Source: Candolleomyces eurysporus
Lineage: Eukaryota > Basidiomycota > Agaricomycetes > Agaricales > Psathyrellaceae
Direction of reading: 5' to 3'
Assembly (NCBI GenBank): GCA_027579435.1
Contig: JANBPK010000782.1
Span: forward strand, 1-64,000
Length of the DNA stretch: 64,000 nucleotides
Of this stretch, positions 22,940 through 35,459 are shown one piece after another. A program made the translations under genes and the position numbers. The notes beneath the pieces were generated by a model, which was given only the letters and a program-made list of their open reading frames with translations, searched no databases and was not told the DNA's origin. Numbering within the stretch: position 1 is the stretch's first letter; every line of letters starts with the position of its first letter.

Positions 22940-25900
22940 TGAGCATCAAGCCTTGAAGGATAGAAGCAAAATTCACAAAGGATGTGATGTGACCAGGATT
23001 TGCTCTGTGGCATGCATGCGCCATGGAGCCTTTGTACCAACCACACAGGTCAACATGCAAAAGGGAGAAAGGTGGGAGATAGCTCCACCGAGCTCTTATC
23101 CCACAAACTAATGTGATTATAGGCAAATGAACATGGACTATGCTACATCCAAGGCATAGAGTTACGGAAACTTGACGGAAGCCAAGTTTCTCATCTGGGG
23201 TTACAACATCAACTGTCAATATCAACCTCATCATAAAGAGAGGGTCGCAGCAAGTGAATACCTTTCTCTTCCAGATGGGCTAGAGGACAAAATCCACTAT
23301 GCAACCTGTGAGAAGTGGCTGCTGCTTTGCACGGCAGTGGTCCGAGGCATTTTGCCTCCTTACTATTGTGCTCGGATGGGAAACAAGAGGACCATGAGGA
23401 GAGAGTAAGGTGAGCCCAAAAAAGGAAAGCAGGAAACACCGACAGAAAACAGCGGTGCCAATGTTGGTTCCTGCACATGCCGCGCATCCATCTTGGTGCC
23501 TGGAAACTGAGCATATGAACCCAAGTCAAAATGCCTCGGAATCAGAACCTTCCATGTTCATGGTCACAAAAACGAATGCTACTCTCGACACGCAACGAGT
23601 TTCATCAGGGGTGCTGGGGTCAAGTCCACCGAGATTTTAGAAGCCTGGTGGTCAGAGCTCAATCACGCTGCCCCTTCCCTGCAATACATGACTTTGGCTC
23701 ACCGTACAGAGATGTTGGATGCACTCTTGAACAATATGAATTGGAAGACTATGGTCAATCTTCGTGAGCCACCAATGTTTTTGAATGGACCAAATTGCTA
23801 ATTTTTACTCAGCGGGTTATATCTCCAAGTCATATGATAAGGCACTCAAAGAAAGGGAGGATGCCCAGGAAGAGTTTGAAAAACTTGACTCTACCGCATC
23901 TGATGAACAAAGAACCAAATGGGCACCTCAAGAGGTGCAGGCACATGCAAACTGTCTTCATGATGTGAAAGCAATGGATATTTACTTGTCCAAGCTTGAA
24001 GGAGGTCAGTTGTTGTGCTAGGCTTCTCACCGGTGATGTGCAGGTAGCGAACTAGGGCTCTCTAACCAACAAAACTACATATAGAACTCAAACACACACA
24101 CACACAACCACAATAACACAACACACCAAATACCTTTGTGAAGATAAAGGCAGGCAAGGGGTATAGGTAAAAGCTCTAAGTCAAGTCGACAGAGGCTTCT
24201 AGAACTCTTCTTGTACAATCGCAAGTTCGAGGGGGAGCTAAGGCTCAATCAGCAACAATAGAAATGCTTCACTAAGTGACTTTGCTAACACACAGTAAGG
24301 TTCGAGATATGATCGGTAACTTCGTGAACAGAGAGCACAGTCTCGAGCAACTTTAACGCAAGAACGATTCAATAAAACGCAAGCGACACAACTCTGATTG
24401 ACTTGACGAACTTAAACACTCTTTTCTCGATAACAGATGGCTCTCATAGATTCCTGGGAACACGGTCTTAACACGAAATACAAATGCTAGCTACCCGCTA
24501 ATGATATAATAGATAAAACAGAGACGTATATATATGTAATTAATATTTGGCAAACAGACAGAGAAACAAACAGATGACAGAGACAGAGAGAGGTAAGAAA
24601 CACGATCACATGAGGGTATCAAAGGCTGAGAGTTGAGTCTCGAACTTTAGAACGCAGCCCAGGCTCTTCACAAACCTGTTCTGGACGCAGCTGTTATCGA
24701 GTCCACATGGATATTCACCGAGGATTGCTTCCGGAGAGCGCACCCTTCTGTTCACGAACCTCACCCGACGAATTGATCCGAGTTTTGGGTGCTTGGCTCC
24801 TCCAAGCCATACGGCTTCACTACTCTGCTGACTCTTTCTTTCTCTTGGCTATGGACAGGCTGACTGAGCTTCGGGTTGATGACCACATAAGCTTTAGTCG
24901 TACTTTCCGGTTTTCCAAGCAGGTTCACGAACTTCGCACTAGCTGTCCGATATTGATCACTGCTTCCGTTCCTTCCAATTCTGGCCACGTCAACGCTTAT
25001 TGACTTAGCAGATCACTCATCAATTCTTGAAGCCACCGGCTGCTTCATGAAGTCTTCTGCTTAGCGAATGTCAGGGTGAATTCCCTTGTAATGTGCACAA
25101 CTCCCTCTAGCATCGTACCTCGCCAGGTCAGGCATGCTAGTTAGACTTCGAATAGTATGACCGCATTTCAGATACGTTTGCGAGACCTTTGTGAACTTAA
25201 AGTGTCATTGCAGAACCATCTTACTCAACATTCTTTCGTTTTCTAGGGCGTCTGCTTAGTTGACAGTCAGGGCTAACTCCAACTCTTATATTTCCCTTCC
25301 TTCAAGAAGATCTCTTTAATTATCTACATCGATTCGCAAACTTTACGAATAGATTCACAAATTTGAGAGGGTGTCCATGCAGACGGCGTATCACTGGGCT
25401 TTCTGTTTATCTGATTGGCAGCCCCCCCCTCGAGCGCAACTTGAGCTTGAGAGAATGGAACAAGAGCAAAATGCTGGAAACAATATGGGCCTGACAGCAT
25501 GGATTGTTGAAGGCATTGAAATTCAACAACAGCAATTGCAGATTCAAGAAGAAATTGCACATAACTACAACCCAACCACAGCTGAGGAGATCAAGATTGC
25601 AAAAATGAAAGAAAAGCTGATCAAGCGATTTGAAAATCTCATGAACATGGTGCAACATCAGTTTCCTGACGTGGATTTCACTGAGCTTGTGTTCAGGCCA
25701 AGTCCTTGGTTCAAGGGCAAAAAATCTGATTCCGATGGAGTGATAACATGCCATGTTCCTCTACCATCCCAGGTGAATTTGAGCTCAATTCCCAGGGCGT
25801 ACTGAGATGCCAAAGATACCGAGATTGTTCTTTGCATGGGTGAGGCAAATGATGTGCTTCAAGCGATATGAACAGAAATTGGCTACAAATTCTATGTCTA

Positions 25901-26510
25901 CAGAGCCCAAATCAGGCTGCACAAAGGTAAAAACCGGCGAACCAGAGGATGGGACAACATCAAGTGTTCCAACAGAGAACTGAAATTCCACCAGAAGGCC
26001 TATACTAATGCCTTGGCTGCCCTCAGGATACTTGGAGCAAGCTCCAAAGTGCTTGCACAATACAAGGACATCATGAAGGAGGATCTAAAGACTGTGACAG
26101 CGGTGAGCGAACCCAATGCCCCAGGTCAGAGCAAGGAAAAGTTGGCTTGGTTTTGGAGTTTGGATGTGGCAGGTGACAGTGATGGAAGTGAACACCTTGA
26201 AGAATGTGAGTGATTGTTAAAACCCCGGTGGCTCCTGTCTCACCAATGATTAGTATACTGAATTAGTTGGCTCCGTGCCAAATCCCAGAAGGAGCAATGG
26301 GAGGAAGAATGTGTGCTGCTCAAGAGTGAGATGGGGTGGACAGTTAACTACTACAAGCATAAATCAACAGAATGGAGGCAGCTTGCATTGGGTAGCTCAA
26401 GTGACAAGCAGCATTTGGCATTCACTCAGAGCGAACTGTGGAGATTTCTGCATGATTGTGCCAAATTGGAATTCGACTTGTACCTACGCCCTGGAATATT
26501 TGTATAGAGG
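22940..26510 (+). pseudogene. KDZ (Kyakuja-Dileera-Zisupton) transposase pseudogene, interrupted
   Basis: KDZ transposases move large DNA transposons in basidiomycetes. Diagnostic blocks appear in order: CSVACMRHGAFVP (~23000), KGERQMNMDYA formed by splicing out a ~54-bp intron near 23070-23122, YNINCQYQPHHKER (~23200), FIRGAGVKSTEILEAWWSE (~23600), MNWKTMVNL (~23740), KWAPQEVQAHANC (~23920), LTAWIVEGIEI (~25490), NAPGQSKEKLAWFWSLDV (~26115) and LLKSEMGWTVNYYKHKSTEW (~26315). In-frame stops occur, for example TAG after ATSKA (~23158), TGA after SSIPRAY (~25802) and another within LQAI*TE (~25869). The frame is also split by ~1.4 kb between KLEGG and PPPRAQLELE. The N-terminal third is missing. 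A dead copy. Confidence 0.88.
24031..25415 (+). mobile_element. ~1.4-kb insertion splitting the KDZ pseudogene
   Basis: The KDZ protein reads KLEGG up to about 24007 and resumes as PPPRAQLELERMEQ from about 25425. The intervening sequence lacks KDZ similarity and starts with the repeat also found inverted at 22659-22847 (24031-24225 here). It contains no convincing open frame, so a solo LTR or other non-coding element is possible. Exact ends and a target duplication could not be fixed. Confidence 0.6.
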
Positions 26511-26589
26511 CTGATGCATCCATTGGAATAGTAATACACCAGTGATCCACAATTGATAATGGCATGGTTCCGCTACATTTGCTATGGCT

Positions 26590-26770
26590 GGTCTAGCTCA
26601 TCGAGAACGATCCACCAATGTTTTCATAATCACCGATGTTTTGCAATCCTCTTGTGAAGGCATGTTTCATGCATCATTTGGTTACCAAATATAAGATCTA
26701 TCCTATTCTGCTGATGTTCTACATTTCACCAGTGTTCCGCACTTGCCAAGGTATGCATTCAAAATTATAT
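26590..26770 (+). repeat. Subterminal-type repeat cluster
   Basis: Several variants of CCACCGATGTTC (CCACCAATGTTT, CACCGATGTTTT, CACCAGTGTTCC) and a TGCCAAGGTATGCAT-like word lie just after the KDZ C-terminus. The same words occur in the reverse orientation at 35460-35735, suggesting the two ends of one large element. Confidence 0.45.
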
Positions 26771-27040
26771 TACTGCTCACCCCTACTTTCTGAAATCTGC
26801 TGCTCGACGGCACCAAGCTCTGTATCTATAATGCAAGTCAACTTTACAAAGGTAGCAAGATGGTTGCTGAGTCTCTCATAATGCTCCAGGGCAGGCTGCA
26901 ATTGTCCACAAATTATCAGGCGCCAAGGAGTGCTGATGAATAATGAGTTGCATGTAAAGCAGGCACCAGGAAACATATCTCACTTGTAAGTTAAGCTCTG
27001 GTAGTTTCCCCCTTCTTCAGAGGAAGAGCCCACATCAAAC

Positions 27041-27905
27041 TCATGATCCTCCAGAGACGAATCCATGAAGCAGGTCTCGGAAGCCTGGGGGGNAAGAACC
27101 CACATCAAAGTCTTTGTCCTTCAAGGATTCCTCAACCTTGACACTTGCCACCGAGGCAGGTCTGCTTTCCAAGCCAACATCGAAGTCCTTGTCTTTCAAG
27201 GACAATTCCTCAAGCTCGATGCTTGCTGCTGAGGCAGGTCTGCTATCTGAGCCGAGATCGAAGTCCTCATCTTTCAACGATGATTCCTTGAGCTCGATGC
27301 TTGCCACTGATGAAGGTTGACTATCTGAGCTGACATCAAAGTCTTTGTCCTTCAAAGACAATTCCTCCAGCTCGACGCTTGCCGCCAAGGAAGGCCAACT
27401 ATCTGAGCCAACATTGAAGTCTTCATCCTTCAAAGATGATTCTTCCAGCTCGACACTTGCTGCCAAGGAAGGCCGACTATCCGAGCCAATGTTGAAGTCT
27501 TTGTCCTTCAACGACAATTCCTCAAACTTGACACTTGCTGCTGAGGCGAGCCGACTATCCAAGCCAATGTCGAAGTCTTCATCCTTCAACAAGGATTCCC
27601 CAAGCTCAAAACTTGCTGCCAAGGAAGGTTGACTATCAGAGCCAAGGTCGAAATCTTCATTCTTCAATGACGATTCCTTGAACTCAACACTTGCTGCTGA
27701 AGAAGGCTGACTATCTGAGCTGGCAAAGTCTTTGTCTGATTTCCACAACTCAACGCTTTCTGCTGAGGAAGATTGATGATTCAAGCCAACCTTGAAATCT
27801 TTGCCCTTCAATGAGGATTCCTGCAACTTGATGCTTTCCACCAAGGAAGATTGATGATCCGAGCCAATGTCACAGTCTTTGTCTGATTCCTGCAGCTCAC
27901 AACTT
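27041..27905 (-). CDS. Tandem-repeat ORF, ~10 copies of a 26-residue unit
   Basis: The minus frame consists almost wholly of a repeated 26-aa (78-bp) unit of the form SLKDKDFDVGSDSRPSLAAS plus VELEE-type residues. About nine to ten copies run from near 27905 to 27085, one of them shortened. Neighbouring units alternate between SSLKDED and LSLKDKD openings, so the array probably grew as dimers of 156 bp. The frame is uninterrupted except for an N at 27092. The sequence is acidic and Ser-rich with no signal peptide visible. Upstream on the same strand, an open frame (28423-27922) rich in Ser and Pro could be an earlier exon, but no junction is certain. It lies inside the transposon island. Function unknown. 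Confidence 0.55.
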
Positions 27906-27921
27906 GCATTTGAGGGAGATC

Positions 27922-28423
27922 AGCTATGAAAGCCTGGCATAGGCAAACCCTGGCCGCCGGTGTATGACCCACTATCATCCTTGGCCATTGGGGAACTGGC
28001 GCAATCAGATTGTTCATCGGAGTTTTTGTTGCCACTGGTCCTGACAGACAGCGTCGCTTTGAATTCATGAGAGACAGACTTGGCCAAGACCATGTAAACA
28101 GAGGATGGTGGATACCTCAGCTGAATGGCACACACCTTGGTGGCACCTGTGTCAGCCGAGGTTGGACAGGTGGAGCAAGCGTTTGGGATGGGAGGGAGGC
28201 CAGAGCTAGCCAGAGCAAGTGGCAAAGGTGACCGAGATGGGCTTGTTGCAAAACTCAATAGATCAAGGCCACCTGGCTTGGTCAATGGTCCTGGCTGGGG
28301 CTGGTGAAGTGAGAAATCACTGAGTTTCAAGCTCAATGCCAACAACTCTGTGGCAGATTCAAAGGTCATGTTGCAAAAATAAAATTGCAGCCATACCTGC
28401 TTCCAAGACCTGGGGTGATGCAT
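27922..28423 (-). CDS. Ser/Pro-rich open frame upstream of the repeat ORF
   Basis: An open minus-strand frame of 167 codons containing KPGGLDLLSFATSP, ACSTCPTSADTG and KDDSGSYTGGQG, ending at a TGA just before the repeat ORF. It may be a 5' exon of the repeat protein. No family was recognised, and without a supported splice site I hold this only as a possible coding segment. Confidence 0.3.
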
Positions 28424-30240
28424 CTTTCCTACCGGGCTTGTCTAGGGGGATATCAGGACCTGATGATAAACCTGAGGACATGAATTCTAACCCTGCTCTG
28501 AGAGACTACAAAATTTTGGTGTTTTCAATACATCTTGTGTGACCATGTGATCACTGGTATTTGCTGTAAATATGTTTAGGTCTGATAATCAAAGGGGCAA
28601 CATGAATGCATGTGGGAGTTAGTAGCTGAGTTGACAACCCGCCAAGTCGGCTACATGGATGTGTTTGTAAGTCTGATGATAGATTGATAAGATTTCTGCT
28701 GGGGTTTTCTGTCCCAGTTGTCAGCTCCTGGATAACCAAGGAGGGTGGGTACACACCTTGGTTTGTATTACCTTGGTTTGTATTACCTTGGTTTTCAATG
28801 CCAGTGTTTGGTGTGGTGTTTTGAGCCAATGTGTGTCGGCAGGATTCTGCACTCAGGATACATTCAGCAGGGATCGGTGTAGGTGTTCTTGCAATTGTGC
28901 TCATCATGCCCTACTGGGTGGGTCATAAAATAATCATCAGCATTGACAAAGGATACACCTGTAGACCCACCCGTGTTTTCATTGTTAGTTGCTAAGATCA
29001 AGGGTTGGTTAACTATATACAAGCGAGATCACAACACAAACCTCTAGCTGAAACCTCAGTGGTTTCATAGTCATCATCAGTAGTTCCCTCTGGATACTCA
29101 CACAGAACTGGTTTCACATTAGTTTTGCAGAACAATGAGATAGGCAAAAAAAAGACTTGTGCTCCATTGAGGGCATGGAGGGAGACTATGCAATATCAGA
29201 GGCATTGCCGGTGAAAGTGGTAGGATGCATATCCCGAAACATCGGCCGATCATGAACCCAATCCCTTGTTGATGGGTCTCTTGTCTCTAGCCAGTGCTGA
29301 TGGTTAACCGATAGGTGCCTGATTGCTCGCTGCCAAAGTTGAGATGGATAAACGTTGGGGGTGACATTGCCGCTCAGCACTTGGTTTGGTTGCTGATCCT
29401 GTGTGATGTCATCAACCTCAGTGGGAAACTCGGTGTTCAAGGTCAGGTTTTGCTGACCAATTTTTGGGCTGAGGGTTAGGTAGGAAGTATCTATTTCAAG
29501 ATTAGTTATGCTTCAAGGGCTTTGGACCAGCAAATCAGACATATGGAGATCTGTGATATCCACCAGCAGCGAAGTTGCTGGAGATATTTCATAAGTGGAA
29601 ATGCCATAAATCTTCTCATGAACTTGATAAGGAAATAAAACATATGGCTTGCAGCGAGACTTGTGAGTGGAGAGTTAAATGCATTGCTCATGATGATGGT
29701 TGAGTACTAAGGAGGTTGAACACTGTCAGTGCTCAGGTTTAAAGTTTTTCCAGCATCATGTGATTCAGGCAGCTGAACTTGAATCTTAAAATTTGTAAAT
29801 TGTGCTTTGATGGGAAACCACATCTTGTCTCTCTCTTTCATCATCTCAAACCACACCCAGGAACAATGGCCAACCTCTCCAGCAACATCCGCAATTTGGA
29901 ACTCGCTCTCTTTGATTCCAGTGAGCAAACTGACAAGCAGCTTTTCTGAGAAGAAGGGCAGCAGGTGGTACATCAATTACTACTTTGTCAAAATCCACAC
30001 TAGACTCATTCAGATCTACAGGAGGCTGTGATTTGCCAATTGCAGGAGGCAAATAAAGATGAAAAACGTAAAATCATGGGCCTGGTGATTTCAAAGTTTT
30101 GCAGCAAATATTTGGATGTGCGGAAAGCCATCTGGGATGGCTCAGAGATCAAGTTTCATCGTCAATGGGAGGTAAGCGCGAAGCATACTTTGGTAATTCT
30201 GAATTTCTGATTGCCAGGGGATCTTTCTGGCAATCAGCTA
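28424..30240. other. Transposon-island sequence, unassigned minus-strand frames
   Basis: Minus-strand frames at 28551-28907 (NTNQGNTNQG repeat), 29186-29440 (SQLWQRAIRHLSVNHQHWLE) and 29707-29976 (EVGHCSWVWFEMMKERDKMW) look protein-like but could not be linked or identified. They share strand with the repeat ORF and could be pieces of one decayed gene. Confidence 0.3.
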
Positions 30241-30259
30241 GGCCTGCTGTGGACGTAAA

Positions 30260-33200
30260 GATGGCAGGTTCCAAAGGCAAGGCGCCTGAACGGCCTGCTC
30301 AAAAGCTGCCAAAGATTGACTTGAACAACCCACCCCAGCGAGATAAGGTGAGTATTGGCAGCTATTTCAACACAGAATGGCTGGGTACATGGAAGCAGGA
30401 TCCCCTTGATCCAAGGACCAAAACCTTGGTAGAGCAGCCTGTTGCCCCCAGCCCCAAAACCCTGGTGGAGCAGCCCATCAAGGTATGTTAACATTTAGTC
30501 AAGGGCCTCAGGCGCTGATCCTTATGGAATCAAAGCCAAAAGCAGGGTTGTCTAAAAANGCCGGTGGCATCCAGCTCAAAAACACCGGCTGCCTCCACCT
30601 CTCAGGTAAGAAGCCCATTTGACTAAATTTCCATGTTTCTAACCAAGCCAGATCACAAAACCCTCTAAACCCTCAAAGCCCTTGGCAGCTTCAAGAACCC
30701 TGGCAGTGCATGTAACAAAGGTGAGAGCTGTTGATCTGTTGGGGCACATTCTCATTTTAGAGCAGACTCAGGTGCAGAAAAGCACCCAGGCCAAACCCCC
30801 TGGGGAATCAAAGAAAACCTTGGTGAAACCAAAGGTGAGTGAACAATTTCTTTATAGAGCTTTGAATTCATATCCAGTGATACAACCACGTCTGTTTTAG
30901 TGAATATAAGTTTGATTTTTGCAATAATAAACTACAAAGTTGATGTGGTCTGAGTCTCTAAGTACAAGGATAACTATGCTATCAATAAGGTTTGTGCGGC
31001 TTGAGAAACAAAAGAGTTAGTACTACAACTCTAGGGACATGAGAGTTGAAGCTACTTGAGGCTGTCAACTTGAAGCCGCCCCAGTTGTATTATACCCTGA
31101 CTGGAGGAGCTACCTGAGTTGACGCTGTGCTAAAAGTCAGGCGGCTCGACTCAAGCAGCTTCAGAAGGTCTTATACCTTTACACGCAACTGCCAGGACAC
31201 TCAGGCAGCATGACCAGAGGGTCTAGGAATCAGGCAGCTTCACATTAATCAAGTACAAGTGCTGGAGCAGCATGAATGGTCTTTCAAAACAACAAAGTCC
31301 ATAGCTGGTGGTGCAGCCAGGTGGCTGTGATAAACTCTGACACAGCGCGAGGTCTGAAGCGGCTTGAGTTCTGAGTCAAGGAAATGACCAGACTGACTGT
31401 TGGTATCAGAGAAAAGGTGCAGCTGACTCCAGACGGGGCAACCATACCTATCCAAGCGGCTTGAGGTTGGCAATGGGGGCAGGGGACGCAGAGCAAGGAT
31501 GCCTGTCCACCCTCAATCGTCAGTTGGCATCTCACACAGCTTCACCAGAAAGGAAATGGTGATCTAAATTTGGCGTTCAGAGGTGTGCCTGACTCATGCG
31601 GCCTCTACCAATACCCGGTTCTATTCTCTCTCTATCTTTTTGCTTGGACTCTTACTATTGGCTATGAACTTGTTTATCACATGTGTCTCTCTATCTATTT
31701 TTACACAGTGAAGTGATCTGAAACGGCGAGACTACTAACACACAAACTAACACCTAACACAAACTCCAAGTCGAGCCGTGCGAGGTAAGTAGTATGTATA
31801 AACCTTTTGTAGTCATACCGCACCAAAATCAGGGGTGCGAGTATGGGGGGTAGTGTAGAGTATTAAGAGTTTGCAAGTTCTCTCTCTTGTGCACACTAGT
31901 TCCAAGTAATCACACAGTTAACCCTAAGGTTACTTCTTTATAGCTTTGATCTTTCCTTTACTTAGTATCATGCCGCACGAGATAAAAGTCACAAAACCGG
32001 TCGATTGCAAATGCAAAGTAAACACAAATAAAACAGCAGTAATTCTCTGGGGAAAAACTATGCTAAGAGAGTCCAATATATATACTATCTGGAGCCGCGC
32101 GATCACCAGAGCATGGTAAATAGGTGTACATGAGATTTATAAGTAAAGAGAGTCCAGGCCCCAGCTAGAGAGAGAGATAAAGAGATAAAAAGAGGGTATT
32201 GGATACGCCAAGGTGCCACCACGCCACGCCTGCGCTTGCGCCGTGACTATTAATAGATTCTGGTTGCCTTTTCTAGTATGCCGAACAGTACGCCAAGGTT
32301 GATCGAGGGTGGTTGGGCTACGGTTATTCCAACCGCTGCCTTGGTGTGCCTATGCTCGAGCCACGTGAGGAGGAGTCGGACCTCTGTCAATTGAACAGAT
32401 TTATCTTGGCAAGTCCCTGGTGACCGCCCTTTGGGTTATCTCTTTCCGTGAACAACTTTCCTTTCAGAGTACTTTCGAGCTCCTTTCTTGTGCTGCGCCA
32501 GCCATCATGCCGTCTGATGTGCCGAAACCTTGCCGTGCATCTCTTTATGTGCTTAGGGACTCGCCCTACTGCTCTAGCACTGAATATACTCGATTAATCT
32601 GAGGCCGCGCAAGAGGGTAGGTACCTTTAGTGCCTAGGAAACCACCTCTATTGCTTTAGTAGTGAAATTGAGCCTTTCAGCTGCAGGGTAGGCCGTTTGA
32701 TCTGAAGCGGCGCCAACTGACTAGCTTACTAAACCCTAATCTCGGGTATATGGCGGGCGCGCCTCTAAGTCGGCAGTCCTCGAGTAGACTCCAACTCTCG
32801 TGAACCCAAGAGTAGTGTACTCTTTTGTTATCCTTCGTGCCACGCGAGTTATCTTAAGACTGGAAGGGTATTGTAACATAGAGATTAAATAGACATGACC
32901 GTTAATTGAATTATGAACTATATTCAATAAAATGGTTATTTATTCACGAAAAAGCAAACACGGTCATATCAACGGCTTGAAGTAGTATATATACACACTA
33001 ACTACTGACTTGAGAGGCATCATCGTATCATTGTTGTTTTATCTCTACTTGCATTTATCGATGAATCTATCAAGTTTCCTGCTTATATTTCACACGGCGT
33101 GAACTATCAGTTGCATTGGAACTTAGGAACTTAAGCAGTCATAAGGAGTGACTACTTGAGAATAGGAACCTCACTAGCAGTATACTAGGGTACTTCTAGT

Positions 33201-35147
33201 TTTGTGTGGAAGTTAACTACAAGAGAACTTGAGAAACCCAGTATTCTTAATTCACTCAATAACCCCCACTTACTCGCACTTTGACTTTGTGCAGCCTGAC
33301 TCTTACACTGCTTGACTGCACACATCCTGGTTATAGGTTGTGGTTGGTTGGTTGTGGTGTGTGTTTTCTGAGCTCAGCAGCACCGATCTCATCACCGGCT
33401 TCCGAACCTAGGCTACAGGGGGGCAACCATCTGCAGGGTCTTCCAAGACACCAGCAGGTGGCAACCAGGTGAGTCAATGAAAGCAACTTGTCAACGTAAA
33501 TTAATATCCTCCAGGGTCTGTCAACAACCCTGGCTGTGAAGCCATCTGGGATCCCACAAAAGAAACCTGCAAAACCATTGGAGGTAAGCTTCGAGTCTTA
33601 GGAAAAACAGACCTGATACTTGTGACAGGATATGGATGTGGATGAGCCCATGAAAAGTACCCAGGCAAAGAAAGCCCAGATTGTTGTCGAGATCCCTGGC
33701 AAGAAACCTGGAGAGACATCAAAGGCTGGTGGAGGAAAGGGAAAAGAAAAGGAAACAGCTCCAAGGCAGAAGAAAGCCTGCACTGAGAGAGAGGAGTATG
33801 AGTACAGGGAGGCATCCTATGATCCTGCCGAGAATTCCTCTGCCAGTGAATATGAAGAAGCTGTTGGAACAAAGCGAAAGGGCAAGTCCACTTGAAAGAG
33901 AACAAGGCCAAGAAGCCCAAATCAGTAGCAGTGCTCAGTGACACCAGCTCCAAAAGCAAAGTGCCAATAATCACTCAGCAAAAACCAATCAAAAAGCCTG
34001 GTGAGAACATCATCGCCAAGAAAAAAGCCACTGAGAATCCCGGTGCCTCTGAAGGGAGGTCCAAGCACCGCAGCAACTTCTACAGATTCCTCCCATCTCC
34101 GACTGTCAAGTTCTTACAAGACATCAAGGTTCAGAAGAGTTTCACAGCCAAAGGAAAGGGAGAATACAATGTGTGGCTCAAGAGCATTACCAAGACCAAC
34201 CCGGAGTTGGAGCCAAAGAAAGAAAGGTTGAATACATCCAGAGCAGTTGTGCTTCTGGGCCCAACACTTGTTCCACCAACAGGGTTAGTCAAGAACAATT
34301 CACCCTGCGACTACTGCAAAGAGTACTGCCCCTTCTGATGTTTCGTCATCAACCAAGGCACATCATGCTTGATGTGCAACTTCTTTCGTCATGTTCAGTG
34401 CAAGGAGGATGGGAAGCCAGTATGACTTATGATTCCACACACATTCCTCAACTGATTTCTCTCAGGTGATGGACAAGGCCAGCAAGATGAGCAGAAAGGC
34501 CAGCGAGACAAGCAAGGGCAAGGCCGGCNAGAAGAGCAAGGAAAAGCCCGGTGAGAGCGATATGGCCGAGGATAGCCGCCCCCCCNGAAGTTCTGGACCG
34601 ACAACTATGGGCTGAAATGCAGTTCACCCAAGCACAACAAGGGTCGGCAATTCGGGCCATCCAAAGCCAGATGGATGCCATGGCCTTGGGGATGGCAGCT
34701 TGTGGCTCCCTCCTCAAGGATGCCAAACAAAAGGTTCAGTACCATTCGTCCATCCGCACCGGGGTTGATGAAACAGTGGCCGACGGCTCCAAAACGCTTG
34801 CTGAGAGCATCGAGAAGATGATCGCTGGGCGCGACCAACTCGAACAACTCAGCCCTGGCGTCCCTCACCACATGCTCGAGGACCACATAAAAAATCTCAA
34901 CGCACTCGTCTCACTCGGCGCGGAGTTCTCTCAGACTTTCCAGGCTGTGGCCGACGATGCCCACCGGGCGACCGTAGCCCTTGGAGAGTGGCTTCAGGGG
35001 TCTGGAAAGGGGGAAACAGCCGGCGACGTTGACATGGCCGAAGTTGAAGATGACTCTGGGGAAGAAAGAGCGGTCAGCGATCTGGCTGAGAGTGACCGAG
35101 GGTCGGGTGAGGAGGAAGGAGGCTCAGAGCAAGACGGTGATGAGTGA
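30260..35147 (+). pseudogene. Multi-exon Lys/Pro-rich gene with Cys motif, broken
   Basis: Short exons bounded by GTGAGT/GTAAGA donors and CAG acceptors encode low-complexity Lys/Pro/Thr sequence: MAGSKGKAPERPAQKLP (30260), SPKTLVEQPIK (30452), KPSKPSKPLAASRTLAVHV (30660), then after a 2.6-kb gap KPSGIPQKKPAKPLE (33540), DMDVDEPMKSTQAKKAQ (33631) and SKHRSNFYRFLPSPTVKF (34060). Near 34300-34430 lies CDYCKEYC, an in-frame TGA, then CLMCNFFRHVQC, a zinc-knuckle-like pattern of the kind seen in basidiomycete multicopy genes. The last exon (34551-35147) is helical and ends in an acidic tail (EVEDDSGEERAVSDL, GSEQDGDE). Frame breaks occur near 33895, at the TGA (34336) and near 34586 beside an N. 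Probably a decayed member of a repeat-associated family; function unknown. Confidence 0.5.
30841..33412. other. Oversized intron / insertion region
   Basis: Neighbouring introns in this gene are ~45-150 bp, but here about 2.6 kb separates exons. It holds no recognised gene. The word TGATCTGAAACGGCG near 31710 recurs as TTGATCTGAAGCGGCG near 32698, about 1 kb apart. This suggests inserted repeat sequence, but element ends could not be defined. Confidence 0.4.
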
Positions 35148-35459
35148 GCTTTCGTCAACCCTCCCCTTCCCTCCACGCCTTTTGGACTTTCTTCGGTAGC
35201 CACCTTTCAGATGTATACTTTTTTNGCACATTCTCTAATTTTTTTGCAAGTTTTTTTTNCTTTCAACTATGGAATAAGCCGATATTCCTGCAAAGTGCAG
35301 CAATGATGAATGGTAAGACGGCGGAGGCCAGTAGGTGCATGGCAGTTGATCATGGATGAGCGGAATATTCAACAGAGTTGGCGTGCTTCAGCGATAGTGT
35401 CAAAAGCCGGTGGCGGGTATGAAACAGATAGGCCATTAGAGCTAGAGTGATACATGGAA

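Noticed and set aside
27114..27632. Plus-strand repeat frames (SSSTLAAKEG-type)
   Set aside because: They are reverse-strand readings of the 78-bp repeats. The minus frame is longer and less interrupted, so it is taken as the coding one, although this is not proven.
31395..31415. TTGGTATCAGAG, similar to a Met-tRNA primer-binding site of LTR retrotransposons
   Set aside because: The preceding bases do not end an LTR (no CA end, no matching LTR nearby) and no gag or pol follows, so it is probably chance.
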